Origin: Acanthosepion pharaonis | Lineage: Eukaryota; Mollusca; Cephalopoda; Sepiida; Sepiidae | Direction: 5' to 3' | Assembly: GCA_903632075.3 (NCBI GenBank) | Contig: CAHIKZ030000247.1 | Span: forward strand, 2,563,001-2,627,000 | Length of the DNA stretch: 64,000 bases | Shown here: piece by piece, positions 1 through 10,020 of the stretch | Position numbering within the stretch: the stretch's first letter is position 1 | Layout: every line of letters begins with the position of its first letter | Translations under genes and position numbers: made by a program | Notes under the pieces: model-generated | What the model was told of the DNA's origin: nothing | Database searches by the model: none | The model's input: the letters and a program-made list of their open reading frames with translations, nothing else

Positions 1-229
1 TAGGTAAGCTGGCAATTTTCAGTTAACTGATTATGACTTATTGCAAAGTTTCATATTTATCTGTTTTTAGATGGATAAAGTGCAAATGTTTTTGGATTTA
101 CTCAAACCAACAGTAATTGGTTGTAAATTAATTCTCCTTTTATTCCTCATGATCTATTTTCTAGTATGTGTGTAAATTTTTTATCATATTTTAGATTTTA
201 TCTGTTTCATTTTTTTTCCTGGAGTCTGT

Positions 230-266
<37 letters not shown>

Positions 267-553
267 AGAAAAATTTATGACAATGTAGAAAAAAGTTTTC
301 TTGTGATGCATTTCATCTTTTAGGATTTCATCAGACTAAATTTATTATGTTGGTATGACTACAAATGTGCATGAATGAGGGATGCTGAGAAATTAAAATC
401 AAATTTAAGATCTGCCAGGAATGGTGAAATGTTGTAAGAGCCAGTGTGCAAATTTATTGCAGATGACCTTGTGATCAAAACAATCTCTAGATATTTTTAT
501 CATAGTGAATTGTTTTTTTCTTTGATGTCAAAATTGTGGTCAGTCTTGGGCAA
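1..553. other. Unannotated intronic or 3' flank sequence with a short TA tract
   Basis: AT-rich sequence with no recognised coding block on either strand. The only structure is a (TA)n run at about 233-262. It lies downstream, in gene sense, of the last visible exon of the EF-hand gene and is probably intron. Confidence 0.5.
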
Positions 554-760
554 TCAATGTATTTGATATATTATTTTGAAAATGTCCATTTTCTGTTCAT
601 ATAAACTTTTATTTAGATTTCTTGAGGTTTCTCCTATGTATTTTTTCTGACAATTTTTGCAGGTGATTGAGTAAATTCCTCCTTCAAGTTTTAGCTTATG
701 AAATGAATAAAGAAAAAGAGGATCAGCATATATTTTGATTCTTTTTTTCTGTATTTTCAT
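554..760 (-). pseudogene. Penelope-like element GIY-YIG endonuclease fragment
   Basis: A 68-codon open frame contains a recognisable GIY-YIG nuclease core: GGIYSITC, then a C-x2-C pair (CKNC), then KKYIGETSRNL. In Penelope-like retroelements (PLEs) a cysteine pair sits between the GIY and YIG motifs, which is the arrangement seen here. No reverse transcriptase domain is adjacent and the frame has no plausible promoter or tail, so this is a retroelement relic rather than a host nuclease. It differs clearly in sequence from the PLE endonuclease near 8.3 kb, so it is a different subfamily or much older. Confidence 0.7.
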
Positions 761-764
761 CTGC

Positions 765-1175
765 CTTTTCTCTAAATATTTTCATGGTAATTGTTCTGAT
801 GAGCTTTCCTCATTGGTACTTCAACATTACAAATTTAATTGCAGTATTAGATTGGCAGCAAGATCTCATTATTTTACAGTTGAAATGGCTAGATGTATGT
901 CAATTGTAATGGCTAGATGTAATTATAAATTCTATGCTAACAGTTTCTTCTTTTGCCATTCTCGCTTGTAGAACTCTCTTCTATCTTGTTTCAGTCAAAT
1001 TTGATCTTCAAAAATTCAAATGAAATATCAATTGTTATCTTCAGTCTCTTTAAATCTCATTCTTACTCTCCTTAATAACATTTTTTTTCTCGGATACTTT
1101 CCCACTCAACAACTCACTTGCATCTTAGTGGCTTTATCACATTGCTTTTGGTGAAATGATTAAAAAAAAAAAAAA
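765..1175 (+). mobile_element. CR1-like LINE 3' end with A-rich tail (copy A)
   Basis: The translation keeps a block of the C-terminal region of a non-LTR retrotransposon ORF2 (FSKYFHGNCSDELSSLV, then AARSHYFTVEMARC, then FYANSFFF). It is followed by a 3' UTR with TCTTAGTGGCTTTATCACAT and a terminal A run at about 1164-1175. Related copies lie at about 1.95-2.44, 24.4-24.96, 26.05-26.64, 28.48-29.15 and 53.44-53.6 kb. 5'-truncated copies are typical of LINE target-primed insertion. Assignment to a CR1/L2-type clade is by motif recognition only. Confidence 0.7.
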
Positions 1176-1520
1176 ATTTGGATAGTTTTTGTGTTTGTTT
1201 AGTGAAAATATACTTGAATAAAAGTTTTTAAAAAAGACGGAAATATAGAACTTTTAATTATAAAATCTCATTCATATATGTTTTTCATTGCTATATAATT
1301 ATGATAATATTTTATAAAATTTTTGCTTGTTTGCTTAATTGTAAGGAATTCTGTTTTGTCTTGAACATAGCTGATCCATTAAACTAGGGTATAGATATAA
1401 ATGGTGCTTTTTTTAAATATAAGGTTGTAAAAAAAGGTATCAGTAAAAATAAATTCAAATAATGAAGATGAGCATTGTAAATAGGTCATTTTACAAAAGA
1501 GTACTGATTAATTACACTAC

Positions 1521-1717
1521 CTATGTTTTGTGTTGGCCAAAACTTGATGAGTGATACCTGCTTCACTACGATCTTGAAAACGCTGGAGGAAATCTCTATA
1601 TGGGATACCTTCCGGCTGGGGTTTTACTCCACATCGAGAAAGAAAGGCACCTAGAAGTGATTTTTCAAGACGTAAACCAAAGAGAGAAAGAACTTTTAAG
1701 AACTCATCAAAGGTCAC
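1521..1717 (-). CDS. EFCAB6-like protein, coding exon 7 (last in window)
   Basis: The acceptor is a T-rich tract ending TTTGCAG just before 1717 and the donor is CATAG|GTAGTG at 1521/1520. The exon is 197 nt, enters in phase 0 and leaves 2 nt, so the protein continues off the left edge. It reads VTFDEFLKVLSLFGL, LGAFLSRCG and IPYRDFLQRFQD, the paired helix-loop-helix pattern of degenerate EF-hands. The first loop starts in the previous exon (ESEHKGM) and ends here at VTFDE; Gly6 and Glu12 are kept and positions 1 and 3 are Glu. The second loop has lost most calcium ligands. The pattern resembles the multi-EF-hand protein EFCAB6; the gene name is inferred from style, not from a search. Confidence 0.75.
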
Positions 1718-1949
1718 CTGCAAAAAAAAAAAAATGAAATATTTAACTTTGTGTCAAACATTAATTTCTTTTTATATACAGCTTATCTCATTTTTGTTAT
1801 TCTCAAGTGAGAGATCAAATATTTATCATTTAAGACTTTACTTTTGTTAGAAAAGTTATAAACTTTTTTTTATGCAAGGCAGTAAAGACACTAAAACATA
1901 AGTGGTTACAGAGTGTGAAGAATTAGGAACAGAAACATTAATAATGCAC

Positions 1950-2440
1950 GGAAGAGGAAAGTGTAATCAGGAGGACAGTAGATAGTGATTAACATTGCAT
2001 TTAAATTTTTGAAAATTAAAGTTGGCTGAAAAGCATGGAGTGAGGAGTGTGAAAAAAGAAACTGTTAGCATAGAATTTATTGCTACATCTATCCAGCTCA
2101 ACTGTAACTTTATGAGATCTTGATGTCAGTTTAGTACTGCATTTCAAATTTAAATTCAGTCTTGGTACTTTAGCAAAGAGCTTATCTGAACAATTACCAT
2201 GAAAGTATATATAGAAAAGACACAGAGAGGCAACTTTACAGTGGTGGAAAAGTGACTGAAGCTGAGCCACCAGATCAAGACCAATAATATTGCTGATTCT
2301 TCTTTGGATTTTTTTCAAGGAGCTCAAAGTAAATAGGAGGGGCACTGGACCAAATGTGACAGCAATATTCTAAGCATGAATGGATGATGGACTTTTAGAT
2401 ATGTAAGATAGATTCTGGAGAGAAAATTTGTCTTGCATGG
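1950..2440 (-). mobile_element. CR1-like LINE 3' end (copy B)
   Basis: On the minus strand the frame gives LKKIQRRISNIIGLDL, then CKVASLCLFYIYFHGNCSD, then FYANSFFF. This is the same ORF2 C-terminal family as at 765-1175, in the opposite orientation. The upstream part (about 2440-2345) is in other frames, so it is decayed. It lies in the intron after exon 6 of the EF-hand gene. Confidence 0.7.
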
Positions 2441-2599
2441 CACAGTGAACCAACTTTCTTAGCAGCTCACCTAGCAATGGATTATTAGAAACCACATTCA
2501 CCTGAAGAAGGCTATAGAATTGATCAGCAGAAAACTTGACCCAATTTCAACATTTGGTTAGCTCCCATAGCAAGTGTTCAAGAGGGGTATAGTGAAAAC

Positions 2600-3540
2600 A
2601 GCCATTATTATGCCCGATCATACACTACCTCTCGTAGTAGAGACAGATGCCTCAGAATATGCCATAGCCACCTCTTTAAGATAGTCGGGGAGACCCATAG
2701 CCCTTTTTTCCAGAACCCTATCTAAATCAGGATATTGCCATTCTTCAATAGAGGAAGAAGCCTATGCTATTGTCAAATCACTGAGAAAATGAGGGCATTA
2801 TTTGATCAGGTAACATTTTAAACTAATTACAGACCAAAAATCAGTCTCCCAAAAATGAGCAAAATTAAAAATGAGAAGATAGCAAGGTGGAGAATGGAAA
2901 TCTCATGTTACTCGTTCGACATGATGTACCACCCTGGTAAAGAAAACACAGTTGTGAATGCCCTCTTTTGTGTATGCAGCTTAACTGCTTGCAAAGAAGA
3001 GTTAAAGAAACTACATAGAAAGTTGTACCACTCAGGTGTTACACATATGGTTCACATGATAATAATCAAAAACCTTCCCTACTCAGTGGAGGATGTGAAA
3101 GAAATTACCAAATCATGTAAGATTTGCACTGAAAATAAACCTAGGTTTTGCCATCCTAATACCAGCAAGGTCATAAAAGCCACAAAACCCTATGAAAGAA
3201 TCACATTGAATTTTAAAGGACTGTTTTTGTCAAAAACTAACAAAACTAAAAACTGACAAAAATTGATAAATATTCGCAGTTTCCTTTCACAATACCCTGC
3301 CCTGATATATCCTCTACAATAGTCATGCAAGCACTTTGCTCAGTTTTTGCCATCTTCGGGCTACCTGTGTATATTTATTCAGAGGAGCTTCCTTTATGTC
3401 TGTATGGCAATTCCTACAAGTGCAAGGAGTAGATGTAAATAGAACAACCTTATACAACCCTCAAGATAATGGCCAGTGTGAGATGTATAAAGGAATAAGT
3501 TGGAAAACTGTTCAACTAACAGACTGATGATAAAGAGGTA
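2600..3540 (+). pseudogene. Ty3/gypsy pol remnant (RNase H plus integrase)
   Basis: Across several frames this stretch gives an RNase H start (VETDASEYAIA near 2635), a SIEEEAYAIVKSL block, and the RNase H end with RWRMEISCYSF and YHPGKENTVVNAL. An integrase zinc-finger region follows with KLYHSGVTHM and SCKIC. The first catalytic position of the integrase core reads NFKGLF, where gypsy elements usually have an Asp, and RGASFM and NPQDNGQCE follow. Stops and frameshifts separate the pieces. No reverse transcriptase or LTR was found next to it, so it is an old fragment. Confidence 0.75.
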
Positions 3541-3889
3541 ACTTTAGAGAATCGGTAATAACTACTCCCAGTGGCCCTGCATTCATTCAGAATACTGCTA
3601 ACTACTATCTTCGTTCACAAGCAGACAAAAATGGTAATATACATATTTGTATTATATTTTTAATTTGTTGTAATTTGTATCTTTGACTGTTCTACCTATG
3701 TCTTCTGTGGTTGTTTCTTTGCCTAGTTCTATGGCATTGAAAGAGTGTCAATGTATCAGCTTCTAATAAACATCAGTAAAAAAACTTGTTTTTTTGGTCA
3801 TTAAGGAAGAGACAAGGATAATAATATGAAATAATGATGCTGATAATTAACAAACAGTAATTTTTGTGCCTTACAAGTAAAATATATAA
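3541..3889. other. Unannotated intronic sequence
   Basis: AT-rich stretch after the gypsy remnant with no coding pattern, repeat or RNA signal that I recognise. Confidence 0.4.
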
Positions 3890-4387
3890 TAATTGTGCTT
3901 GTCCATCTCATCATTAGTTCATCCTGTCAATGCCTCATAAATAATGGACTATTCCATTTTGATCACATGGCCAAACAAAAGTCATATTAGAGAAGCTACT
4001 TGGTTTTAGTGAAAGAAAGATGAAATGTTTAACATCTCCTGCTAATACCTTATAAATAATGGACTATTTGGTTTTGACCACATGAGAAAACAAAAGACAT
4101 ATCAAAAATGCTACTTGGTTTCAGTGAGGAAATGAAAGAAAGAAAGAAAGGAAGATATAAGTGTTTCAGTGAAATTGAAAATTTATCAATTTTGAATCTT
4201 TTTATTTGTACCCTCTTACTTCTTAAAATATGACCAGCATTCATATTTATGGTTGTTATTACAATATTTTGTTAAAGTTGTTAAGCTCAAACTTGCCAAG
4301 ATCTTATTCAGTCATTATCTTAAGAATTAAGATTCATCAGAAATTTCAAATAGGAAGACTGAAATTTTCACAGGTTTAAACTAATAA
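3890..4387 (+). repeat. Interspersed repeat R1, copy 1
   Basis: Long similarity to 14230-14668 (shared pieces include ACTACTTGGTTTCAGTGAG-like text, TTTGTACC..CTTACTTCTTAA and CAATATTTTGTTAAAGTTGT). This copy carries an internal duplication: the segment with ATAAATAATGGACTAT occurs at about 3930 and again at about 4050. No protein coding or target-site duplication was identified, so the family is unclassified (SINE- or MITE-sized). Confidence 0.65.
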
Positions 4388-4447
4388 TTACATAATAAGT
4401 AATTAATAGAGCGATCTATAATAAATTCAACATAAACTCCAACTTAC

Positions 4448-4584
4448 CATTCCTTTATGTTCAGATTCTCGACTTTCAAATTCATGTTTCATATTTTTGA
4501 ATCCTTCTCGAAATTTCATTTTCAGCCATTTTTCAATATTCATTGCTTTTTTGCGTTTGGCCATAAGTTTTCTTGGTGAATAGA
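4448..4584 (-). CDS. EFCAB6-like protein, coding exon 6
   Basis: The acceptor is a pyrimidine-rich tract ending GACTAG before 4584; the donor is ATG|GTAAG at 4448/4447. The exon is 137 nt: 2 nt complete the codon begun in exon 5, then 45 codons, ending in phase 0 to match exon 7. It encodes a basic stretch (PRKLMAKRKKAMN) and the helix EKWLKMKFREGFKNMKHEF that leads into the EF-hand loop finished in exon 7. The other two frames contain stops, which supports the chosen frame. Confidence 0.75.
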
Positions 4585-4599
4585 CTAGTCATTCACAAA

Positions 4600-5480
4600 G
4601 AAGAAAAGAGATGTAATCTTACCAATATATGCAACTATGGTTTAAAAAAGTAATATTTGAAAGCAAAATGCCTTGAAATGTCTTTCTATTTTTTACAAAT
4701 TGTCCACCCAAGAGCCACTAAAGGTAGAGGATTACTGAATGAGGTTGTTGTGTGAATGTAAGAGGAGGAAGTAAGAAATGTAGATCATGAGGATATGTAG
4801 GAAACAGTTGACCCTAAACTTGAAAAGGTTAGGATTGTAGTAATCAGAGATGCATTTATGTGGATAACACAAGGCCATATTTATTATTTTAATTGGTAGT
4901 CTTATACTAAGAAATAAAGTAAAACTTCTCATAAAATCATTGTCAAGTCTGTTATTAAAAAAAGAAATAATGATGTCTAAAATATAACAAAATAATTCAT
5001 TAGTTTAATAGTCAACATTTTTTATATTTATTCTATATAAAAGTTTAGTCCAAACTTTTATACAGACAAGATTTATAAGATTTGATTCATATATAAATTT
5101 TTTGAAAGGATTTTTTGTCCAACATTATTTGTTATTACTGTAAAGTTTATTTTAGTGTGTACATCTGTTTGAGTTGCTATCCCTGTTTTTATTTTATTAA
5201 ACAGTGTAATTAATAACAAGCAGAATAAGTTGAGAAGTCCTACTAACTGGAAAATCACTGACTATTCAGCTGATTGTCAAGTCAACATCATTTAAAGACC
5301 TAAATAGAAAATATATTGTGAATCTGATAGTATTGGATCAGAATAAAAGTTTCTAGCATTTTTCAATAGGTGGTGTGTGAATATGATTTTGTTTCACATG
5401 TTACTGAAATTGATGGAATACATACATAATCTGAAATTTCTTTCTATACAATTCATGTATGGATTGTGAATTTAAATGTT
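4600..5480. other. Unannotated intronic sequence
   Basis: AT-rich intron sequence; the short open frames on the minus strand have no recognisable domain. Nothing else seen. Confidence 0.4.
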
Positions 5481-5484
5481 TTTA

Positions 5485-5925
5485 TATTGAAAGTGAAAAT
5501 AGAGGAAAATGAGATACATTTTCATCATTTGATGCTCTTTTATGCCTGGAGAGGAAAAACACTGTACAAACAGCAAAAATGATATATGCTATTTTTGGAA
5601 ATAGTGCCATGAGAATATCGTTTGTAAGTTGTTTGTTGGAAATTTTGAAATGGAAGATCGAGAACATTCTGAAAGGTCTTCAGTCATTGCTGATTAAATT
5701 GAAATGATGTTTAAAAATAATCCAGGTCAAACAGCATAGGACATCACAGAGATACTCCTCATGTCTCATTGTAAGACATTTATAAAGAATGGGGAATTGC
5801 TATGATGTTGGAGTGATTCACAATTTAAAAGAAAAATAATTAATAGACAATATTTCTATTTGCAATCCTCTGTTCAAACACAACAAAAAGCCATTTTTTG
5901 ACAAATGAACATAATTGATACTTTA
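5485..5925 (+). pseudogene. Decayed mariner transposase, N-terminal half
   Basis: Read across frames, this stretch shows the mariner transposase N-terminal pattern: HFHHLMLFYA, then GKNTVQTAK, then IYAIFGNSAMRIS, and downstream VIHNLKEK and NISICNPLFKHNKKPFF. It stops just before the position of the first catalytic Asp. Several stops and frameshifts are present and no terminal inverted repeats were found. It is unrelated in reading direction and state of decay to the mariner at 18.5 kb. Confidence 0.6.
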
Positions 5926-6403
5926 GCTTGTCATGTTGTCTTAAACATTATTAATTTAAATTGGGACTGATGAGCTACTATCTAGGAAAATAAGGTGTTG
6001 TTGAATAAACAAATACTTCAATGTTATAAATTAATGATCTATATTACAAAATTCATATTTCCTTTTCTTTCTTTTGCATATCAAACCATAAAAAGCATAT
6101 CCAATTCAGTCATGTTTGTCTTTTCTAGAAATGTGAACACATGTCATTTTGAACTTGTCAATCTTAAATCTAAAAATGTAGATAGAAACAATATATTCAG
6201 ATCAAAGCCAAATTCACCTTCTGCCATTTTAACAAAGTAGGGCATTACAGACATATTGATATCTTGGCTATGCATTTTCCTGTAGAACATGTAACAACTT
6301 GAAACTATTTAAATTTGGACAGGCAAGAATTGATTACAGGTATCTTTATATGCATATTTGATTTGTAAGCTACTTTTATTAGGTATCTGAAAAGTTTTCA
6401 GAA
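5926..6403. other. Unannotated intronic sequence
   Basis: No recognisable coding, repeat or RNA signal. Confidence 0.4.
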
Positions 6404-7095
6404 TCATACTTATTATAAAACCCAGGTTGGGTGTGTGTGTGTGTCTGTACGTTATATATTGGATCGGATTTCCTACATTTTTCAACCGATTTCAACAAAA
6501 CTTCACAGGACTACATAAAATTACCTTGCGGTGGTTCTGACAGTGACAAAAATTGGAAAAACACAATTGTTTTTGCACAAAATCAATTTGAAAACACGAT
6601 TAAGAGGCATTGCAAGAATGAAAGAGGGACAACTCATATTGAGTTATACTTATTATTAAACCCAGGTTGTTTGTGTGTGTGTGTGTTCATTTATATATGG
6701 GATCGGATTTCCTACATTTTTCAACCGATTTCAACAACACTTCACTTTTTTTTGGCAGGTAGTGTTTCTTATTGTCTTGCACACTTTTTTCTTTATTTTT
6801 ACATTCAGAATGCTTTAAAAATTTCATTTACAAGACAATTGTTTATAATAAAATTCTATTCAATCGGTAGACTCATAACGATTGAAAACAATGTTTTTGT
6901 TTGAGTTTGGGTTTGACCAATTTGTAAAAAAACAAAAAAAAAAAACAAAACAAAACAAAAAAACTAATTAAGACATGTGTGTCCGTCAACCTTAAACAAT
7001 AATCTTTGTCAATTTTATTTTTCAGTCTTTATGACGGTCGATACTTGATCTATCTTACTGTTACATCCCCAGGCAATGCTGGGCTCTACTGCTAG
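6404..7095 (+). mobile_element. Non-autonomous Helitron-like element, family A, copy 1
   Basis: It starts with TC at 6404 after an A and ends with CTAG at 7092-7095 before a T, the A|T target expected for Helitrons. A GC hairpin, CCCAG-GCAATG-CTGGG, lies at 7068-7083, about 9 nt before the terminus. The 5' head (TACTTATTATAAAACCCAGG, TG microsatellite, GATCGGATTTCCTACATTT) occurs twice, at 6404 and about 6644, so the copy has a duplicated head. No Rep/helicase coding is present. Copies at 37.3 and 37.7-38.4 kb share head and tail. Confidence 0.65.
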
Positions 7096-7583
7096 TTTTT
7101 AATAAAAACAAAACTATCCTTTTTCTGTGGATTCAGTTATCAGTTTTTGAAAAATAGAATTCTGTGAACTTTTATACATGCCTAACAAACTTGAAAAGAA
7201 AAATATCAATAGTATAGTACTTTTGGTATTGGAAACATTTTATATTGTATATCCAATCATTTAATGTGGTGTTGGAGCTATAATTATATATATACTAAAT
7301 CTTTGATTATCTTGGAAGTGGTGATAATGATATTAGTGTTGGAGATAACTAGTTTGTTCTCAAATTTGGTTGATAGAGTATTAGAGGGTAGGATAATGAA
7401 TTTTTTATTTTTTTAGGAGCCTACTTGTTTGGACTCATGAAAAGTAAACAGCACAAAAGAAAAAGCACCACATCTTTCTCTTCCATAATTAATTTTCAAA
7501 AGTTTTTGATGAAGCTTAAATAAAAGCAAAATATGTTAAACTTATAAATGTTTCCTTTTTGCATCTTATCCTATCACATATGT
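7096..7583. other. Unannotated intronic sequence
   Basis: AT-rich; no recognisable feature. Confidence 0.4.
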
Positions 7584-7664
7584 AGAGAGAGAGAGAGACA
7601 GAGAGAGAGAGATAGAAAGAGGGAGAGAGAGAGAAAGAGAAAGAGAAAAAGAAATAAAGAGACA
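7584..7664. repeat. (GA)n-rich microsatellite
   Basis: Imperfect GAGAGA tract with GACA and GAAA interruptions. Confidence 0.9.
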
Positions 7665-7760
7665 TTCATCATTAAATATATATAGCTTATATGAGGAGAT
7701 ACCCAACAGATGAGGGAATTTAAAGGCTAAAATGAATCATTAAATATATGTGCATGTGTC

Positions 7761-7768
<8 letters not shown>

Positions 7769-7805
<37 letters not shown>
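7769..7805. repeat. (TA)n microsatellite
   Basis: Nearly pure TA repeat that abuts the left end of the Penelope-like unit, possibly its insertion site. Confidence 0.9.
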
Positions 7806-7810
<5 letters not shown>

Positions 7811-7893
7811 GAAGAGAAGAGAGGTGCCGCTAACGTTTTTGGTTGTAATGTGGATTTATTTAAAAAAAAAATATTATGCTTTGTTTTACATAA

Positions 7894-7943
7894 TTTTTAC
7901 GACACGTGTTTCTGGTCTCGAATGACCGTCTTCAGGTAAAAAA
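7894..7943 (-). ncRNA. Hammerhead ribozyme motif, left arm
   Basis: On the minus strand: UUUUUAC, then core CUGAAGA (fits CUGANGA), stem II GGUC..GACC closed by a C/A pair that was probably C-G before CpG decay, then GAAA, then palindromic CACGUG as a very short stem III, then the cleavage triplet GUC (7903-7901), then GUAAAAA, which pairs fully with UUUUUAC as stem I. All invariant positions are present. Short palindromic stem III is typical of dimeric hammerheads in PLE terminal repeats. Cleavage would fall between 7901 and 7900. A small hairpin, GTGGA-AATC-TCCAC, lies just upstream. Confidence 0.7.
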
Positions 7944-7986
7944 GTGGAGATTTCCACATATTATTAAAAATAATTAATTTTTTCTC

Positions 7987-8523
7987 ATGTTCAATGTTAA
8001 ATATTCTCGATATGAGACATTTTCTGTACAACAAAAACAATCCAGAAATATTCCCAGAAATCACAAAAATCTAGATTTACTTAGCAAGAATAATAAACTG
8101 AATAATATACTAAAAACAACCAAAATAATTAAAAGCAAACGCCAATCTAGAAACCTAAAACATAAATTTAACCAACACAAAATACAGGGAGTCACAAAAT
8201 GCAACAAAAAAAGATGTGGGGTTTGTGACATCATTATAGAAGGAAACTCCTACACTTTTGAAAACCCCCAAAAAACATTCACAATAAATAAAAACTTAAA
8301 CTACAACTCCAAAAATGTAATTTATGTACTTAAATGCTCAAAATGTAAGAAGTCATATATAGGCATCAGCCAACAACTGAACAACAGGGTCTCCCTACAC
8401 AAAAGCAATATAAAATTGACAGACAACAGAAAACTTTTTGTATCACAACACATTTTCAAATGTAACCAGGGTAAGTTTAATATCATGCCGATATACCAAA
8501 CAGACAATTACTCGTATCTATAA
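7987..8523 (+). CDS. Penelope-like GIY-YIG endonuclease ORF (RT-less)
   Basis: A 178-codon frame whose start ATG lies inside the left inverted arm. The N-terminal third is Lys/Asn-rich. Residues about 73-80 carry a cysteine cluster (CNKKRCGVC); residues about 111-140 carry the nuclease core NVIYVLKC, CSKC, KSYIGISQQLNNR. The Tyr of each half of the GIY-YIG core and the following Arg are visible, with the cysteine pair between them as in EN+ PLEs. A stop after YSYL is followed in a nearby frame by FIDKFKPELN, a usual PLE C-terminus, so the ORF is slightly truncated. The reverse transcriptase that normally precedes this domain is absent. Confidence 0.7.
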   Translation: MFNVKYSRYETFSVQQKQSRNIPRNHKNLDLLSKNNKLNNILKTTKIIKSKRQSRNLKHKFNQHKIQGVTKCNKKRCGVCDIIIEGNSYTFENPQKTFTINKNLNYNSKNVIYVLKCSKCKKSYIGISQQLNNRVSLHKSNIKLTDNRKLFVSQHIFKCNQGKFNIMPIYQTDNYSYL

Positions 8524-9217
8524 ATACAGGAAAAAAACTTTATAGACAAATTTAAACCCGAACTAAATAGATCGTAACCCCACACACAAAAACACACAAC
8601 ATGCACACAGGGTGACCAAATACAGTGATCAGGTTGCTCACATACATGGACGCACACTCATATACGGGAGACATGAGGAGATACATATATATATGTATGT
8701 ATACATACATTTATGTATGTATATGCAGATGTTGACAACTTAAGAAGTACGTTTGTGTGTGTGCTGGTTCCATGTAGCTTGGGAAATATGTGTGTATATG
8801 TGTGTGTGTGTGTACTGATTGCTTGTGGTGGGATAGTGTGTATGTGCGTATGTGTGTGTATGCGTGTATAGGTACAAATAAGTTTACGAATTCCTCGTAG
8901 TAAGACAGTATATGTATGGAGGGGAAATATACGCATGCATATATACACACATGCTGACAGAAACGCACCAAAATGGAAACAGATCCAAGAGCACATAGGG
9001 GTCAGTAAAACATTAAAGGATAAAATAACGATAACTAATTTATCATTTCGCTGGACCAACCTTAATTGTTTTATGACCCTTCAAGAGAACTCTTCATTGC
9101 CAATCCAAGAAGGAAATTCGGATTACCAACACACTTAACAGAAAATGTCTCATATCGAGAATATTTAACATTGAACATGAGAAAAATTAATTATTTTTTA
9201 ATATGTGGAAATCTCCA

Positions 9218-9262
9218 CTTTTACCTGAAGACAGTCGCGAGACCAGAAAGCAGTCGTAAAAT
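9218..9262 (+). ncRNA. Hammerhead ribozyme motif, right arm (degenerate)
   Basis: Plus-strand counterpart of the left-arm motif: UUUUAC / CUGAAGA / stem II GUC..GAC with two decayed outer pairs / GAAA / GUC (9253-9255) / GUAAAA. Stem I and the core are kept. Stem III is shortened to GCA, so activity is doubtful. It has the same sense as the endonuclease ORF and lies downstream of it. Confidence 0.6.
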
Positions 9263-9390
9263 TATGTAAAACAAAGCATAATATTTTTTCTAAATAAATC
9301 CACATTACAACCAAAAACGTTAGCGGCACCTCTCTTCTCTTCTTTTTAATAGACATACTTTTCTCTCGTTGGAACCACTACATTATATTT

Positions 9391-9396
<6 letters not shown>

Positions 9397-9449
<53 letters not shown>
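9397..9449. repeat. (TA)n microsatellite
   Basis: Pure TA run; it gives a spurious Ile/Tyr-repeat frame that is not coding. Confidence 0.95.
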
Positions 9450-9453
<4 letters not shown>

Positions 9454-9489
9454 CATACATGTAGATGCATGCATGTGGTTATGTATATA

Positions 9490-9912
9490 TGCTGGACTCT
9501 CCTGTCATTCATTGACATATGAGGGTCAAGCAACTCAGTTTTTTGGAACCAAAAGCCAGACACCAGCACATATGATTTGATTATAGTGGTGAAGGTTTTG
9601 TGCAGAACCAACCACACTTTTTGAAGAGCTGAATACAGAGAACTGATGCACTATGTACCACAAGGTCCCCAAACAACCCTTCTCAGGTTTTGAATTCAGA
9701 GTTGTCTTCTCCTAGAGCAGTTGCCATCAAAGGCTATAGAACCAGATCTGTCCTGCTATTTACTGATAGCTGAGTGGTGGGGTGAGAAGAAGAGGATGCA
9801 TACCTTTCTCAAGAGTATTAGCACATAAATGAATATAATGGATTCGACTGGAATTCAAACTCAGCTCTCTGATTCCAAAATCCGAGCCACTATCCATTAC
9901 TCCACTGTACCT

Positions 9913-9916
<4 letters not shown>
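9490..9916 (-). mobile_element. tRNA-like SINE (family S1)
   Basis: On the minus strand the head carries a box A-like segment (GAGTAATGGATAGTGGCT) and box B-like text (GAGTTTGAATTCCAG). A conserved body follows, ending near GAGGGTC..ACTCTCC. Nearly the same unit occurs at 39040-39457 and 39562-39945, with a shorter copy at 30655-30875. No coding capacity. Family name unknown to me. Confidence 0.65.

Positions 9917-9966
<50 letters not shown>
9915..9966. repeat. (TA)n microsatellite
   Basis: Pure TA run directly after the SINE head. Confidence 0.95.
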
Positions 9967-9969
<3 letters not shown>

Positions 9970-10020
9970 GTTTATGAAAAACTAAGTAATCCGTATGGGT
10001 AAACCTATATATATATAAAA

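Larger units (their letters stand above)
7806..9347 (+). mobile_element. Penelope-like unit with inverted terminal arms and two hammerhead motifs
   Basis: The outer arms 7806-8027 and 9138-9347 are near-perfect inverted copies of each other (about 210-220 nt). They share AGAAGAGAAGAGAGGTGCCG, AACGTTTTTGGTTGTAATG and the hammerhead region. Between them lie a GIY-YIG endonuclease frame (7987-8523), TG/TA-rich filler (about 8580-8940) and a further non-repetitive piece to 9137. The GIY-YIG nuclease with a C-x2-C insert and hammerhead ribozymes in terminal repeats are both known PLE traits. No reverse transcriptase is present, so it cannot be autonomous. (TA)n tracts border or lie near both ends. 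Confidence 0.75.

Noticed and set aside
8658..9059. Minus-strand ORFs rich in HTHT and CIHTYIY
   Set aside because: Generated by TG/TA-rich filler inside the Penelope-like unit.
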